From Actinomycetota bacterium (GTDB taxonomy: Bacteria; Actinomycetota; Acidimicrobiia; Spongiisociales; UBA11373): a stretch of 49,476 bases of DNA. This document shows, piece after piece, positions 42,755 to 49,476 of this stretch (the first letter of the stretch is position 1; each line of letters starts with the position of its first letter). The DNA lies in the NCBI GenBank assembly GCA_020444505.1, contig JAHLKU010000015.1, positions 1 to 49,476 of the forward strand, given 5' to 3'. The translations under genes and the position numbers were made by a program. A model generated the notes under the pieces. It was not told the DNA's origin, made no database searches, and saw nothing but the letters and a program-made list of their open reading frames with translations.

Positions 42755-42856
42755 GTGCTCCTCCCATTGAACGGCGCCGGGGCGGCGTTTCGCAGGGCCG
42801 AACGGACCTAATCGCCGGGACCGCCCCCGGTCCGGGCGCACCGCGGGCCGGAGGCC

Positions 42857-42862
42857 TACGGT
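42857..42862 (+). promoter_or_regulatory. -10 box of leaderless promoter for PEBP gene
   Basis: TACGGT ends 6 nt before the ATG at 42869. Confidence 0.45.
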
Positions 42863-42868
42863 TCGGGC

Positions 42869-43291
42869 ATGCGGGTGACCTCGCCCTCGTTCGAGTACGG
42901 GCGCCGCATCCCGGCGCGCCACACCTGTGACGGCGACGGCGTGCCGCCCCGCCTGGACGTGGACGGCATCCCCGCCGGCGCCATCTCGCTGGCGGTGCTG
43001 GTGGAGGACCCCGACGCCCCCGGTGGCACCTGGGTGCACTGGGTGCGCTTCGACCTGCCGCCCGAGAGCCCGGTGGCGGCGGAGGGCGGGAGGACCGGGG
43101 CCAACTCGTGGCGGCGTGCGGCCTACGACGGCCCGTGCCCGCCCACCGGCACCCACCGCTACCTGTACCGGGTGTACGCCCTGTCGGACACCCTCCGCCT
43201 CCCCGACCGCAGCACCGCCGCCGAGGTCCGCGCCGCCATGGAGGGCACGGTCCTCGACGAGGCCGTCCTGATGGGGAGGTACGGGCGGTAG
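42869..43291 (+). CDS. YbhB/YbcL family PEBP-like protein
   Basis: A 140-aa cytoplasmic protein: IPARHTCDGDGVPPRL, VEDPDAPGGTWVHWVRF and GPCPPTGTHRYLYRVYAL are the conserved PEBP ligand-pocket motifs. Bacterial members have no well-fixed role. Leaderless start. Divergent from the POR operon. Confidence 0.93.
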   Translation: MRVTSPSFEYGRRIPARHTCDGDGVPPRLDVDGIPAGAISLAVLVEDPDAPGGTWVHWVRFDLPPESPVAAEGGRTGANSWRRAAYDGPCPPTGTHRYLYRVYALSDTLRLPDRSTAAEVRAAMEGTVLDEAVLMGRYGR

Positions 43292-43360
43292 GGGGGATGG
43301 TGCCTCCGGCGCCGGCCGCCCCCGGCTAGCCTCGCCGCCGGACGCTGACAGGAGGGGACC

Positions 43361-43843
43361 GTGCCGTCGTTCGTGAAGAAGGTCGTCAAGCACTGCAGCG
43401 GCGACCTGCACCCGGGGGAGACCGTCGAAGGGGCCACGTTCGGCCGCCCGGCCGGGACGTTCGGGCGCAGCGTCGCCTTCGGCGCCGCCGGCGTCGTCGG
43501 GGCGGTCGCCGCCGCGGGGACCACGGCAAAGCGAGAGGCCGGGCACGAGGGCGCCACCGCCGAGGGAAAGGCGGCCGGGTTCCCCTCCGGCGACGTGGTG
43601 CTCGCGGTCACCCCGATGCGGTTCCTGGTGTTCGGGTTCGCCCAGATGAGCGGCAAGCCGAAGGAACTGCGGGCCGAGTACCCGCTCACCGAGGTGGCCG
43701 GGGTGTCCCAGGAGCAGCGCAAGCTGCACCGCTCGCTCCAGATCCGCTTCGACGACGGTTCCCTGGTGGACCTCGACGTGGTGAAGATGGCCAGGCCCGA
43801 CGACTTCCAGGCCGCCTTCGAGCGGCTCAAGGGACTCGCCTAG
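43361..43843 (+). CDS. Hypothetical protein, PH-like domain
   Basis: A 160-aa protein. An Ala/Gly-rich stretch (FGAAGVVGAVAAAGT) may be a membrane or surface helix. The C-terminal half (VVLAVTPMRFLVFGFA ... IRFDDGSLVDLDV ... RPDDFQAAFERLKG) reads like the strand-helix order of a small bacterial PH domain. This is a guess from pattern; I do not recognise the family. Start GTG 43361 has AGGAGG 6 nt upstream, and TAGCCT (43327-43332) is a plausible -10. Confidence 0.6.
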   Translation: MPSFVKKVVKHCSGDLHPGETVEGATFGRPAGTFGRSVAFGAAGVVGAVAAAGTTAKREAGHEGATAEGKAAGFPSGDVVLAVTPMRFLVFGFAQMSGKPKELRAEYPLTEVAGVSQEQRKLHRSLQIRFDDGSLVDLDVVKMARPDDFQAAFERLKGLA

Positions 43844-43896
43844 AGGGGCGGACCCGCCGGACGGCTCCTCCCGGTGGCGTGGGCCGCCCTACGCGG

Positions 43897-45600
43897 TCAC
43901 GCCGGCCGGTACGGCAGGTAGACCGGCGCCCACATCATCTGGCCGATCACGCTCTCGATGTCCACGATCGCCCCGGCGACGCCCTCGGCGACGGCCTGCT
44001 CGGCGACGGCGTGCGCCACGAGGTGGGAGATCTCCCGCACCCGGCCGATCGGCGGGTACAGCGACCCCGACTTGAGGGTCTCGTCCTCGATGGCCTCGGC
44101 CAGCGCCCTGGCCGCCGCGTTGAACATGCCCGGCGTCACCCGGGAGGCGTGCGCCACCAGGCAGCCGAGGCCCATGCCGGGGAAGACGAACACGTTGTTG
44201 GCCTGGCCGATGCGGTGCACCTCGCCCTCGTAGGTGACGGGGGCGAACGGGCTGCCGGTGGCGATGAGCGCCCGGCCGCCGGACCAGGCGAGGATGTCGG
44301 CCGGCACCGCCTCCGCCTTGGACGTCGGGTTGGACAGCGGCATCACGATGGGGGTCTCGTGGGCCTCGGCCATCGCCCGGATCATCGGCTCCGAGAACGT
44401 GCAGGCGATGCCGCAGACGCCGATGAGCACCGACGGGCGCACCTGCTCGACCAGTTCGTCGTGGCCGATCTCCTTGCCCTTGATGCCGCGCTCCTTGACG
44501 GCGGCCTTGGAGGCGGCCATCGCCCGCTTGCGGTCGTCCATGGGGGCGCCGCGGCCCTCGAACAGCAGGCCGTGGCTGTCGGTGACCATGATGCGGGCCC
44601 TGGCCTCCTCCTCGCTGAGGCCCTCCTGCATCATGGTGGCGACCAGCTGGTCGTAGATGCCGGTACCGGCCGAACCGGCGCCGACGATCACGTACGTCTG
44701 TGCGCTCAACGTGCTGCCGGTGAGCCGCATGCCGGCCAGCAGCCCGGCCACCACCACGGCGGCGGTGCCCTCGATATCGTCGTTGAACGACGGGACCACG
44801 TCGCGGTAGGTGTGCAGGTTGTGGAACGACGTGATGTTGGCGAAGTCCTCCCACTGCAGCAGGGCGCTGGGGAACACCTCCTTGACGGCGAGCACGAACT
44901 CTTCGATGAACGAGTCGTACTCGGCGCCGCGCAGCCGCTTGCCCCGGTAGCCCAGGTAGAGCGGGTCGTCGAGCAGCTCCTGGTTGTTGGTGCCGACGTC
45001 GAGGGAGACCGGCACCGTCAGCGATGGGTGGATGCCGGCGGCGGCCGTGTACAGGGCCAGCTTGCCGATGGGGATGCCCATGCCGCCTGCGCCCTGGTCG
45101 CCGATGCCGAGGATGCGCTCGTTGTCGGTGACCACGATCACCCGCGCCTCGCGGTCTCCCGCCATGCGGAGCACCCGGGAGATCTGGCCGCGGTCGTCGG
45201 GGGTGAGGTAGATGCCGCGCGGGTCGCGGTGGATGCGGCTCCACAACCGGCAGGCCTCGGCCACCACCGGCGTGTAGATGATCGGGACGGTCTCCTCGAG
45301 GTTCTCCAGGATGAAGCGGAAGAAGAGCGTCTCGTTGCGGTCGTGGAGGGCGGCCATGTAGATGGCTCGCTCCAGGTCGGTCTCCTTGGAGCGGAATGCC
45401 TCGCAGACGCGGTGCAGTTGCTCCTCCATCGTGCTCGAGTGCGGCGGCAGCAGGCCGCGCAACTGGAGCGCCTCGCGCTCCCGCTGGGTGAAGGCGGTGC
45501 CCTTGTTGAGCAGCGGTTCCTCGAGCAACTGGCGACCGCGTTCCTCCACGGGCAGGTACATCTCGCCCGTGGTCGAATCGATGGCAGCACGGAATCTCAT
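43897..45600 (-). CDS. NAD-type malic enzyme (oxaloacetate-decarboxylating)
   Basis: A 567-aa long-form malic enzyme. IIYTPVVAEACRLWS holds the catalytic Tyr, DRGQISRVLRMAG and ILGIGDQGAGGMGIPIGKLALY the substrate/Lys region, FNDDIEGTAAVVVAG the metal Asp pair, and VIVGAGSAGTGIYDQL the dinucleotide site. It converts malate to pyruvate and CO2. ATG 45600 is preferred over GTG 45606 because GAAAGG lies 7 nt upstream. The leader is about 24 nt, with TAGCGT as -10 and a palindromic box at -42 that matches the cyd operon. Confidence 0.95.
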   Translation of the reverse strand: MRFRAAIDSTTGEMYLPVEERGRQLLEEPLLNKGTAFTQREREALQLRGLLPPHSSTMEEQLHRVCEAFRSKETDLERAIYMAALHDRNETLFFRFILENLEETVPIIYTPVVAEACRLWSRIHRDPRGIYLTPDDRGQISRVLRMAGDREARVIVVTDNERILGIGDQGAGGMGIPIGKLALYTAAAGIHPSLTVPVSLDVGTNNQELLDDPLYLGYRGKRLRGAEYDSFIEEFVLAVKEVFPSALLQWEDFANITSFHNLHTYRDVVPSFNDDIEGTAAVVVAGLLAGMRLTGSTLSAQTYVIVGAGSAGTGIYDQLVATMMQEGLSEEEARARIMVTDSHGLLFEGRGAPMDDRKRAMAASKAAVKERGIKGKEIGHDELVEQVRPSVLIGVCGIACTFSEPMIRAMAEAHETPIVMPLSNPTSKAEAVPADILAWSGGRALIATGSPFAPVTYEGEVHRIGQANNVFVFPGMGLGCLVAHASRVTPGMFNAAARALAEAIEDETLKSGSLYPPIGRVREISHLVAHAVAEQAVAEGVAGAIVDIESVIGQMMWAPVYLPYRPA

Positions 45601-45630
45601 CGACACGCCTTTCTCGGTCGGTCCGCGCTC

Positions 45631-45636
45631 ACGCTA
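45631..45636 (-). promoter_or_regulatory. -10 box of malic enzyme promoter
   Basis: TAGCGT on the minus strand predicts a start near 45624 and a 24-nt leader. Confidence 0.4.
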
Positions 45637-45659
45637 CGGGCGCCCCGCGCGGGCGAATA

Positions 45660-45673
45660 GGGGAGATCGGCCC
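45660..45673. promoter_or_regulatory. Palindromic box upstream of malic enzyme, matching cyd box
   Basis: GGGGAGATCGGCCC matches 12 of 14 positions of the cyd palindrome, and 15 of 17 including the TA/A flanks (TAGGGNNGATCGGCCCA). The centre lies 66 bp before the start codon and about 42 bp before the predicted transcript start. Confidence 0.55.
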
Positions 45674-45701
45674 AACCGCCGGGGCGAGCGCCCGAAGCCG
45701 C

Positions 45702-46625
45702 TCAGCCCTCCCGCAGCGGCCGCAGTGCCTCCCGCAACCGGCCGTGCACCAGGGCCACCGCGTCGGACGGCCACGAGGCGGGGTCGCCCCGCAGGAACGA
45801 CGTCAGGTCGGTGCGGTTGTCGAAGCGGGCGGTGGGGATCTCGAACCGCTCGCCGTCCCGTTCCACGGCGACTGCTCCCGGCGTGCCGCTGGTCTCGAGC
45901 AGCCAGCCGAGGTCGTCGGTGCCGTAGTCGCCGCGCATCACCACCTCGGGGACGCCGTGGTGGAGGATGCTGGCGTCGCCCTCCGGCCCCGGCGCCGCCC
46001 GATCCCGGTTGCGGCGGCGGCTCTCGGCGGGGGTCACCCACACGTAGAGGATCGCCGCCCGGCGCAGCAGGCCGGGGTCGAGGCAGGCGAGCGCGTACCG
46101 GTACCCCAGCGGGGCGGGCAGCGGCATCGACGCCCCCTCCGGGCCGCCCCTGGCGAACTCCACCACCACGGTGGACCCCGGCGCCGCAGGTTGCGGCGGC
46201 GGCGGCGCCTCGCCGGCCACCGCCGCCTCGATCTCCGCCCGGGCGGCGGCGTCCATGCCCGCCGTGGCGGGGGCGGCCCCGGCGGCGGCGCGGGCCCGGT
46301 CGAAGCGCTCCAGGACGGTCCCGGCCACCGGGGTCCCCTCCAGGGCGGCGTAGTCCTCGTTGAGCAGGTGGATGAGCGTCCCCCAGTCGCGCGGCTCCAG
46401 CATCTGCGAGGCGTCGTCGGCGAAGAACGACGGGGCGAGGCCCCTGGCGCGCTGCTCCTGGGAGATGCGGCGCATCAGGTGCACGTAGGGGTAGTCGTCG
46501 AGCTGCACCTGCGGGCCGAAGCCGAGGTCGGCGAGCGCGTCGCCGTCGAGGCTGTCGAGGTAGGTGCGGATCTCCGACTTGCCGGCGGCCGGCAGGGCGA
46601 GGAGCAGGAGGATGTCGCGTGCCAT
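45702..46625 (-). CDS. Hypothetical P-loop protein
   Basis: A 307-aa protein with an N-terminal Walker A (ALPAAGKS, residues 10-17) after a hydrophobic strand. The middle has a Pro/Ala-rich linker (about 130-155) between two halves. A second strand (LGYRYALACLDPGLLRRAAILYVWVTP) and an Arg-rich helix follow. The layout is that of a small nucleotide kinase or transferase, but no known family is recognised. AAGGA lies 8 nt before ATG 46625. Confidence 0.65.
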   Translation of the reverse strand: MARDILLLLALPAAGKSEIRTYLDSLDGDALADLGFGPQVQLDDYPYVHLMRRISQEQRARGLAPSFFADDASQMLEPRDWGTLIHLLNEDYAALEGTPVAGTVLERFDRARAAAGAAPATAGMDAAARAEIEAAVAGEAPPPPQPAAPGSTVVVEFARGGPEGASMPLPAPLGYRYALACLDPGLLRRAAILYVWVTPAESRRRNRDRAAPGPEGDASILHHGVPEVVMRGDYGTDDLGWLLETSGTPGAVAVERDGERFEIPTARFDNRTDLTSFLRGDPASWPSDAVALVHGRLREALRPLREG

Positions 46626-46664
46626 GACCCCATCCTTCCACGGCGGCGGCGGGAGGCGGCGGTC

Positions 46665-46670
46665 TAGGCT
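46665..46670 (+). promoter_or_regulatory. -10 box of leaderless promoter
   Basis: TAGGCT ends 7 nt before GTG 46678. Confidence 0.4.
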
Positions 46671-46677
46671 CGCCGGC

Positions 46678-47856
46678 GTGAAGCGCCGTCTCGCCGTCCA
46701 CGCCGCCTTCTGGGCCGCCGGCCTCCTGGTCGTGCGGGTGGCGCTGGTGCCGGCGGAGGCCTGCCCGCCGGTGACCGCCGCCCGGGTGGAGCAGGCGATC
46801 GTCGAGGCGGCCGACTGGCTGGCGGGCGGGATGGACGCCGAGGGCCAGTACGTCTACGGCTACGACCTGGGCGCCGACGAGGTGTCCACCGGCTACAACG
46901 CCGCCCGCCACGCCGGAGTCACCATGTCGCTGGTCCAGGTGTACGCCGCGACCGGCGAGGAGCGGTTCCTCGCCGCCGCCGACCGGGGCCTCGGCTACAT
47001 GGCGGACCGCCTGGAGCAGGGCGACGGGTGGGCGGCGTGGGGCCGCTCGGCCGCCGACCGGCCCACCGGGGCCAACGCCCTGTACCTGGCGGCGATGGCG
47101 CTGCGCCGTGAGGCCACCGGCGACCCGGTGCACGACGAGGTGATGCGCCGGGTGGGCGCGTTCCTGGTGGGGCAGATCGAGCCGGGAGGTGCGGTGTCGG
47201 CGTCGTTCGACCTGCTCGCCGGCGCCCCGGTCCCCGGAGTGCACGGCGCCTTCGCCACCGGCGAGGCGGCGTGGGCGCTGGTGCTGCTGGGGAGGGTGCT
47301 CCCGGGGGAGGGGTGGACCGAAGCGGCGCTGCCGGTGATCGACTACGTCGCGACGGCCCGCGACCGCGAGGAGGGCTACATCTCGCGCCTCCCCGACCAC
47401 TGGGCCGCCTATGCCCTGGGCGACCTGCCGCCCGAGCACCTCGACGAGACGCGCCTGGGCCTGGCCGCCCGCCTGGCCGGCTACTTCGGCATGCGGCTCC
47501 GCTTCGAGGCCGGGCGCACCGGCGAGGGGGTCAACCTGGCGCTGCGGTGGTACCCGGGCCCGCCGGCGGGCGTGGGCACCGCCGGAGAGGGCATCGGGGC
47601 GCTGCACGCCCTGACGGCGACGCAGCCGTCGCTCGCAGGGCTGCGGGCCAACGTGGAGGAGCGGATGGCCTGCACCGCCGGGATCATGGTGGAGCGGCAG
47701 GTGACGGCCGCCCAGGCGGCCGCCCTGCCCCGTCCCGACCTGGCGGCCGGGGCGTGGTTCTACCGGGGGTACACCCAGATGGACGGCCAGCAGCACGTGG
47801 TGTCGGCGCTGCTGGCCGCCCTGCCGATCGTCGAAGCACGGGAGGGACGGGGATGA
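46678..47856 (+). CDS. Exported alpha/alpha-toroid (six-hairpin-like) protein
   Basis: A 392-aa protein with a signal peptide (about 5-28) and repeating helical hairpins: AADWLAGGMDAEGQYVYGYDL, NAARHAGVTMSLVQVYAATG, ADRGLGYMADRLEQGDGW, ANALYLAAMALR, ATGEAAWALVLLGR. The pattern recalls secreted six-hairpin glycosidases or terpene-cyclase-like toroids. No catalytic residue set is obvious. GTG 46678 is the start nearest to the signal and follows TAGGCT. It overlaps the next gene by 4 bp (ATGA), suggesting they act together. Confidence 0.72.
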   Translation: MKRRLAVHAAFWAAGLLVVRVALVPAEACPPVTAARVEQAIVEAADWLAGGMDAEGQYVYGYDLGADEVSTGYNAARHAGVTMSLVQVYAATGEERFLAAADRGLGYMADRLEQGDGWAAWGRSAADRPTGANALYLAAMALRREATGDPVHDEVMRRVGAFLVGQIEPGGAVSASFDLLAGAPVPGVHGAFATGEAAWALVLLGRVLPGEGWTEAALPVIDYVATARDREEGYISRLPDHWAAYALGDLPPEHLDETRLGLAARLAGYFGMRLRFEAGRTGEGVNLALRWYPGPPAGVGTAGEGIGALHALTATQPSLAGLRANVEERMACTAGIMVERQVTAAQAAALPRPDLAAGAWFYRGYTQMDGQQHVVSALLAALPIVEAREGRG

Positions 47857-48407
47857 ACGGGATCCTGCTGGCCGCCGCCTACCTGGGGGCGGTCGCCCCG
47901 CCCCGGGCCCGCCTCGGGCTGCCGGAGCGCCCCGACGGGCGGGGGAGGATGGGCGTCATCGGCGGCGGCGCCGTCCTGGCGCTGGCCGGGGTGTGGGCGC
48001 TGGCCGGGTGGTCGGGGCCGCTGCTCGACGCGCTGGAGGTGGCGCCGGAGACGTTCCGCCTGGCGGCCGGCATCGTGATGGCGGTGGCGGCGATGGTGGT
48101 GCTGGCCCGGCCCCGCCCCGCCGAAGAGCCGGAGGCGAAGGGGGCGCTGGCGGCGCTGTGGCCGGTGGCGTACCCGCGCCTGCTGCGCGCCGAGGTGGTG
48201 GCGCTCGCCCTCACCACGGGCGCCAAGGAGGGCGCGGCGGCCACGGTGGCGGCCGCAGGGGCGGCGTTCGCGATCACGGTCGCGCTGGGGGCGCTGCGCC
48301 GCACCCCCTTCTCGGACCGGGTGCTGGAGGGCATCGGCCGCCTGGCGGCGGTGCTGCTGGTGCTGGCGGCCGTGTTCCTGATGATCGACGGCATCAGGGA
48401 CGTCTGA
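47853..48407 (+). CDS. Small membrane protein, possibly MarC/SnatA-like
   Basis: A 184-aa protein with five hydrophobic helices (about 3-15, 34-52, 65-84, 100-125 and 160-180). The RLAAGIVMAVAAMVVL and P-containing WPVAYPRLLRAEVVALALTTG segments recall the two repeats of MarC-type transporters, but the match is weak. GGAGGG upstream; ATG overlaps the upstream stop. Coupled to the exported toroid protein. Confidence 0.6.
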   Translation: MNGILLAAAYLGAVAPPRARLGLPERPDGRGRMGVIGGGAVLALAGVWALAGWSGPLLDALEVAPETFRLAAGIVMAVAAMVVLARPRPAEEPEAKGALAALWPVAYPRLLRAEVVALALTTGAKEGAAATVAAAGAAFAITVALGALRRTPFSDRVLEGIGRLAAVLLVLAAVFLMIDGIRDV

Positions 48408-48413
48408 GCGGCC

Positions 48414-48419
48414 TAGGGT
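48414..48419 (+). promoter_or_regulatory. -10 box of fabH promoter
   Basis: TAGGGT gives a start at about 48426 and a 27-nt leader that holds the GGAGG ribosome binding site. Confidence 0.4.
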
Positions 48420-48452
48420 TGCCGCCACAGTGGTCCCGGAGGGAGGCCCCGC

Positions 48453-49466
48453 ATGACGGCCCGAGCACGCATCACCGGCATCGGGAGGTACCTGCCGCCG
48501 AAGGTGGTCACCAACGACGACCTGGCGGCCCGCATCGACACGTCCGACGAGTGGATCACCCAGCGCACCGGCATCAAGGAGCGGCGCTGGGTGGAACACC
48601 CCACCACCACCTCCGACCTGGCGCTGGAGGCGTCCACCGAGGCGCTGGAGTCGGCCGGGGTGGGGCCGGGCGACCTCGACATGGTGGTGCTGGCCACGCT
48701 CAGCCCCGACCACGAGTTCCCCGGCACGGCGTGCTTCCTGCAGGCGAAGCTCGACGTGCCGGCCGGCGTGCCGGCCATGGACGTCCGCCAGCAGTGCACC
48801 GGGTTCGTGTACGCCTCGTCGGTGGCCGACCAGTTCCTGCGCACCGGGTTCGCCCGCCGCATCCTGGTGGTGGGCGCCGAGGTGCACTCCAAGGGCCTGG
48901 ACGTCAGCGACGAGGGCCGCGACGTCTCGGTGCTGTTCGGCGACGGGGCGGGCGCGGTGGTGATGGAGGCCACCGAGGTGGCCGACCCGTCCGCCGACCC
49001 GCACCTCCTGTCCACCCACCTGCACGCCGACGGCAGGGGCGCCGAGGACCTGTGGCTGCCTGCGCCCGGCATGGCCTACGACCGCTTCATGTCGCACGAC
49101 CAGGTGTCGGCCGGCGACGTCTACCCCAAGATGAACGGCCGGTCGGTGTACGTGAACGCCGTCAAGCGGATGTCGGAGGCGGTGGTGGAGACGCTGGAGG
49201 CCAACGCCGCCCCGATCGAGGCCGTGGACCTGTTCGTGTTCCACCAGGCCAACCTGCGCATCAACGAAGCGGTGTCGGAGCGCCTCGGCATCCCGCCGGA
49301 GAAGGTGTTCAACACCATCGACCGGTTCGCCAACACCACCGCGGCCACCATCCCGATCGGCCTGTACGAGGCGGTGCAGCAGGGGGCGCTGCAGCCGGGG
49401 ATGCTGGTGGCGGTGGCCGCCTTCGGCAGCGGCTTCACCTGGGGGTCGATGCTGCTCCGCTGGTAG
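48453..49466 (+). CDS. fabH: 3-oxoacyl-ACP synthase III (FabH)
   Basis: A 337-aa complete thiolase-fold enzyme that starts fatty acid synthesis by condensing acyl-CoA with malonyl-ACP. The triad is visible: Cys in RQQCTGF, His in FHQANLR, and Asn in FANTTAATIP; GDGAGAVV and the C-terminal GSGFTWGS are typical. ATG 48453 has GGAGGG upstream. Related KAS III enzymes of secondary pathways cannot be excluded without a tree. The last 10 bases of the window hold nothing I recognise. Confidence 0.9.
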   Translation: MTARARITGIGRYLPPKVVTNDDLAARIDTSDEWITQRTGIKERRWVEHPTTTSDLALEASTEALESAGVGPGDLDMVVLATLSPDHEFPGTACFLQAKLDVPAGVPAMDVRQQCTGFVYASSVADQFLRTGFARRILVVGAEVHSKGLDVSDEGRDVSVLFGDGAGAVVMEATEVADPSADPHLLSTHLHADGRGAEDLWLPAPGMAYDRFMSHDQVSAGDVYPKMNGRSVYVNAVKRMSEAVVETLEANAAPIEAVDLFVFHQANLRINEAVSERLGIPPEKVFNTIDRFANTTAATIPIGLYEAVQQGALQPGMLVAVAAFGSGFTWGSMLLRW

Positions 49467-49476
49467 CGGCGGCGCC

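Noticed and set aside
42818-42833. GGACCG-N4-CGGTCC inverted repeat as a third copy of the cyd/malic-enzyme box
   Set aside because: The arm sequence differs (GGACCG versus GGGCC) and no -10 box at the matching distance is seen upstream of the POR operon.

Overview
The window is high-GC, densely packed DNA (about 70% G+C by eye) from an actinobacterium. Lineage markers visible in the proteins are a UPF0182 membrane protein, a PorA/DUF3068 protein, CydABDC in one operon, many exported proteins with Thr-rich or Pro-rich linkers after a signal or lipobox, and many genes with no Shine-Dalgarno but a TANNNT box 6-9 nt before the start codon (leaderless mRNAs). A member of class Acidimicrobiia or a relative is my best guess. 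That assignment is inference: there is no rRNA or marker tree here.

Layout. 1-4870: the 3' end of a Glu-Pro-rich, possibly DivIVA-type protein, then UPF0182, a strong bidirectional terminator and a PorA/DUF3068 protein. 5002-5593: initiator tRNA-fMet, followed by a 100-bp direct duplication of the tRNA 3' end plus its terminator, and a third, covarying copy of that terminator. 5594-13452: a ferritin-like/VIT1 iron transporter, a beta-propeller protein, two tandem paralogous exported M15-like peptidases (one with three SdrD-B repeats of exactly 342 bp each), a 48-aa lipoprotein between them, and a lipoprotein alpha/beta hydrolase. 13614-17983: an acyltransferase, then an ABC-2 exporter operon (permease, two ATPases, TetR) with a TetR-like palindrome over its predicted start site. 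18073-24827: a zinc alcohol dehydrogenase and the cydABDC operon. 24947-29056: a NadR-like NTPase, alanine dehydrogenase, a MaoC hydratase and an LCP-family protein. 29109-32415: an HD-GYP protein and a HEAT-repeat protein, translationally coupled and sharing an N-terminal domain. 32512-38342: a double-GNAT acetyltransferase, a Na/Pi cotransporter, a four-TM protein, a beta-lactamase-fold protein and a DRG-like GTPase. 38401-42754: a four-gene 2-oxoacid:ferredoxin oxidoreductase operon whose delta subunit is fused to a GltD-like flavoprotein. 42869-49466: PEBP, a PH-like protein, malic enzyme, a P-loop protein, an alpha/alpha-toroid secreted protein with a small membrane partner, and FabH.

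How it fits together. The recognisable metabolism (POR, malic enzyme, alanine dehydrogenase, cytochrome bd) suggests a cell that meets low oxygen. Two of these units, cydABDC and malic enzyme, carry the same 17-bp palindromic motif (15/17 identical) at the same distance from their predicted start sites (about -43), which suggests a common activator. The most novel-looking items are the coupled HEAT/HD-GYP pair with a shared N-terminal domain, the cyd/malic-enzyme box, the tRNA-terminator duplication, and the complementary asymmetry of the two ABC ATPases.
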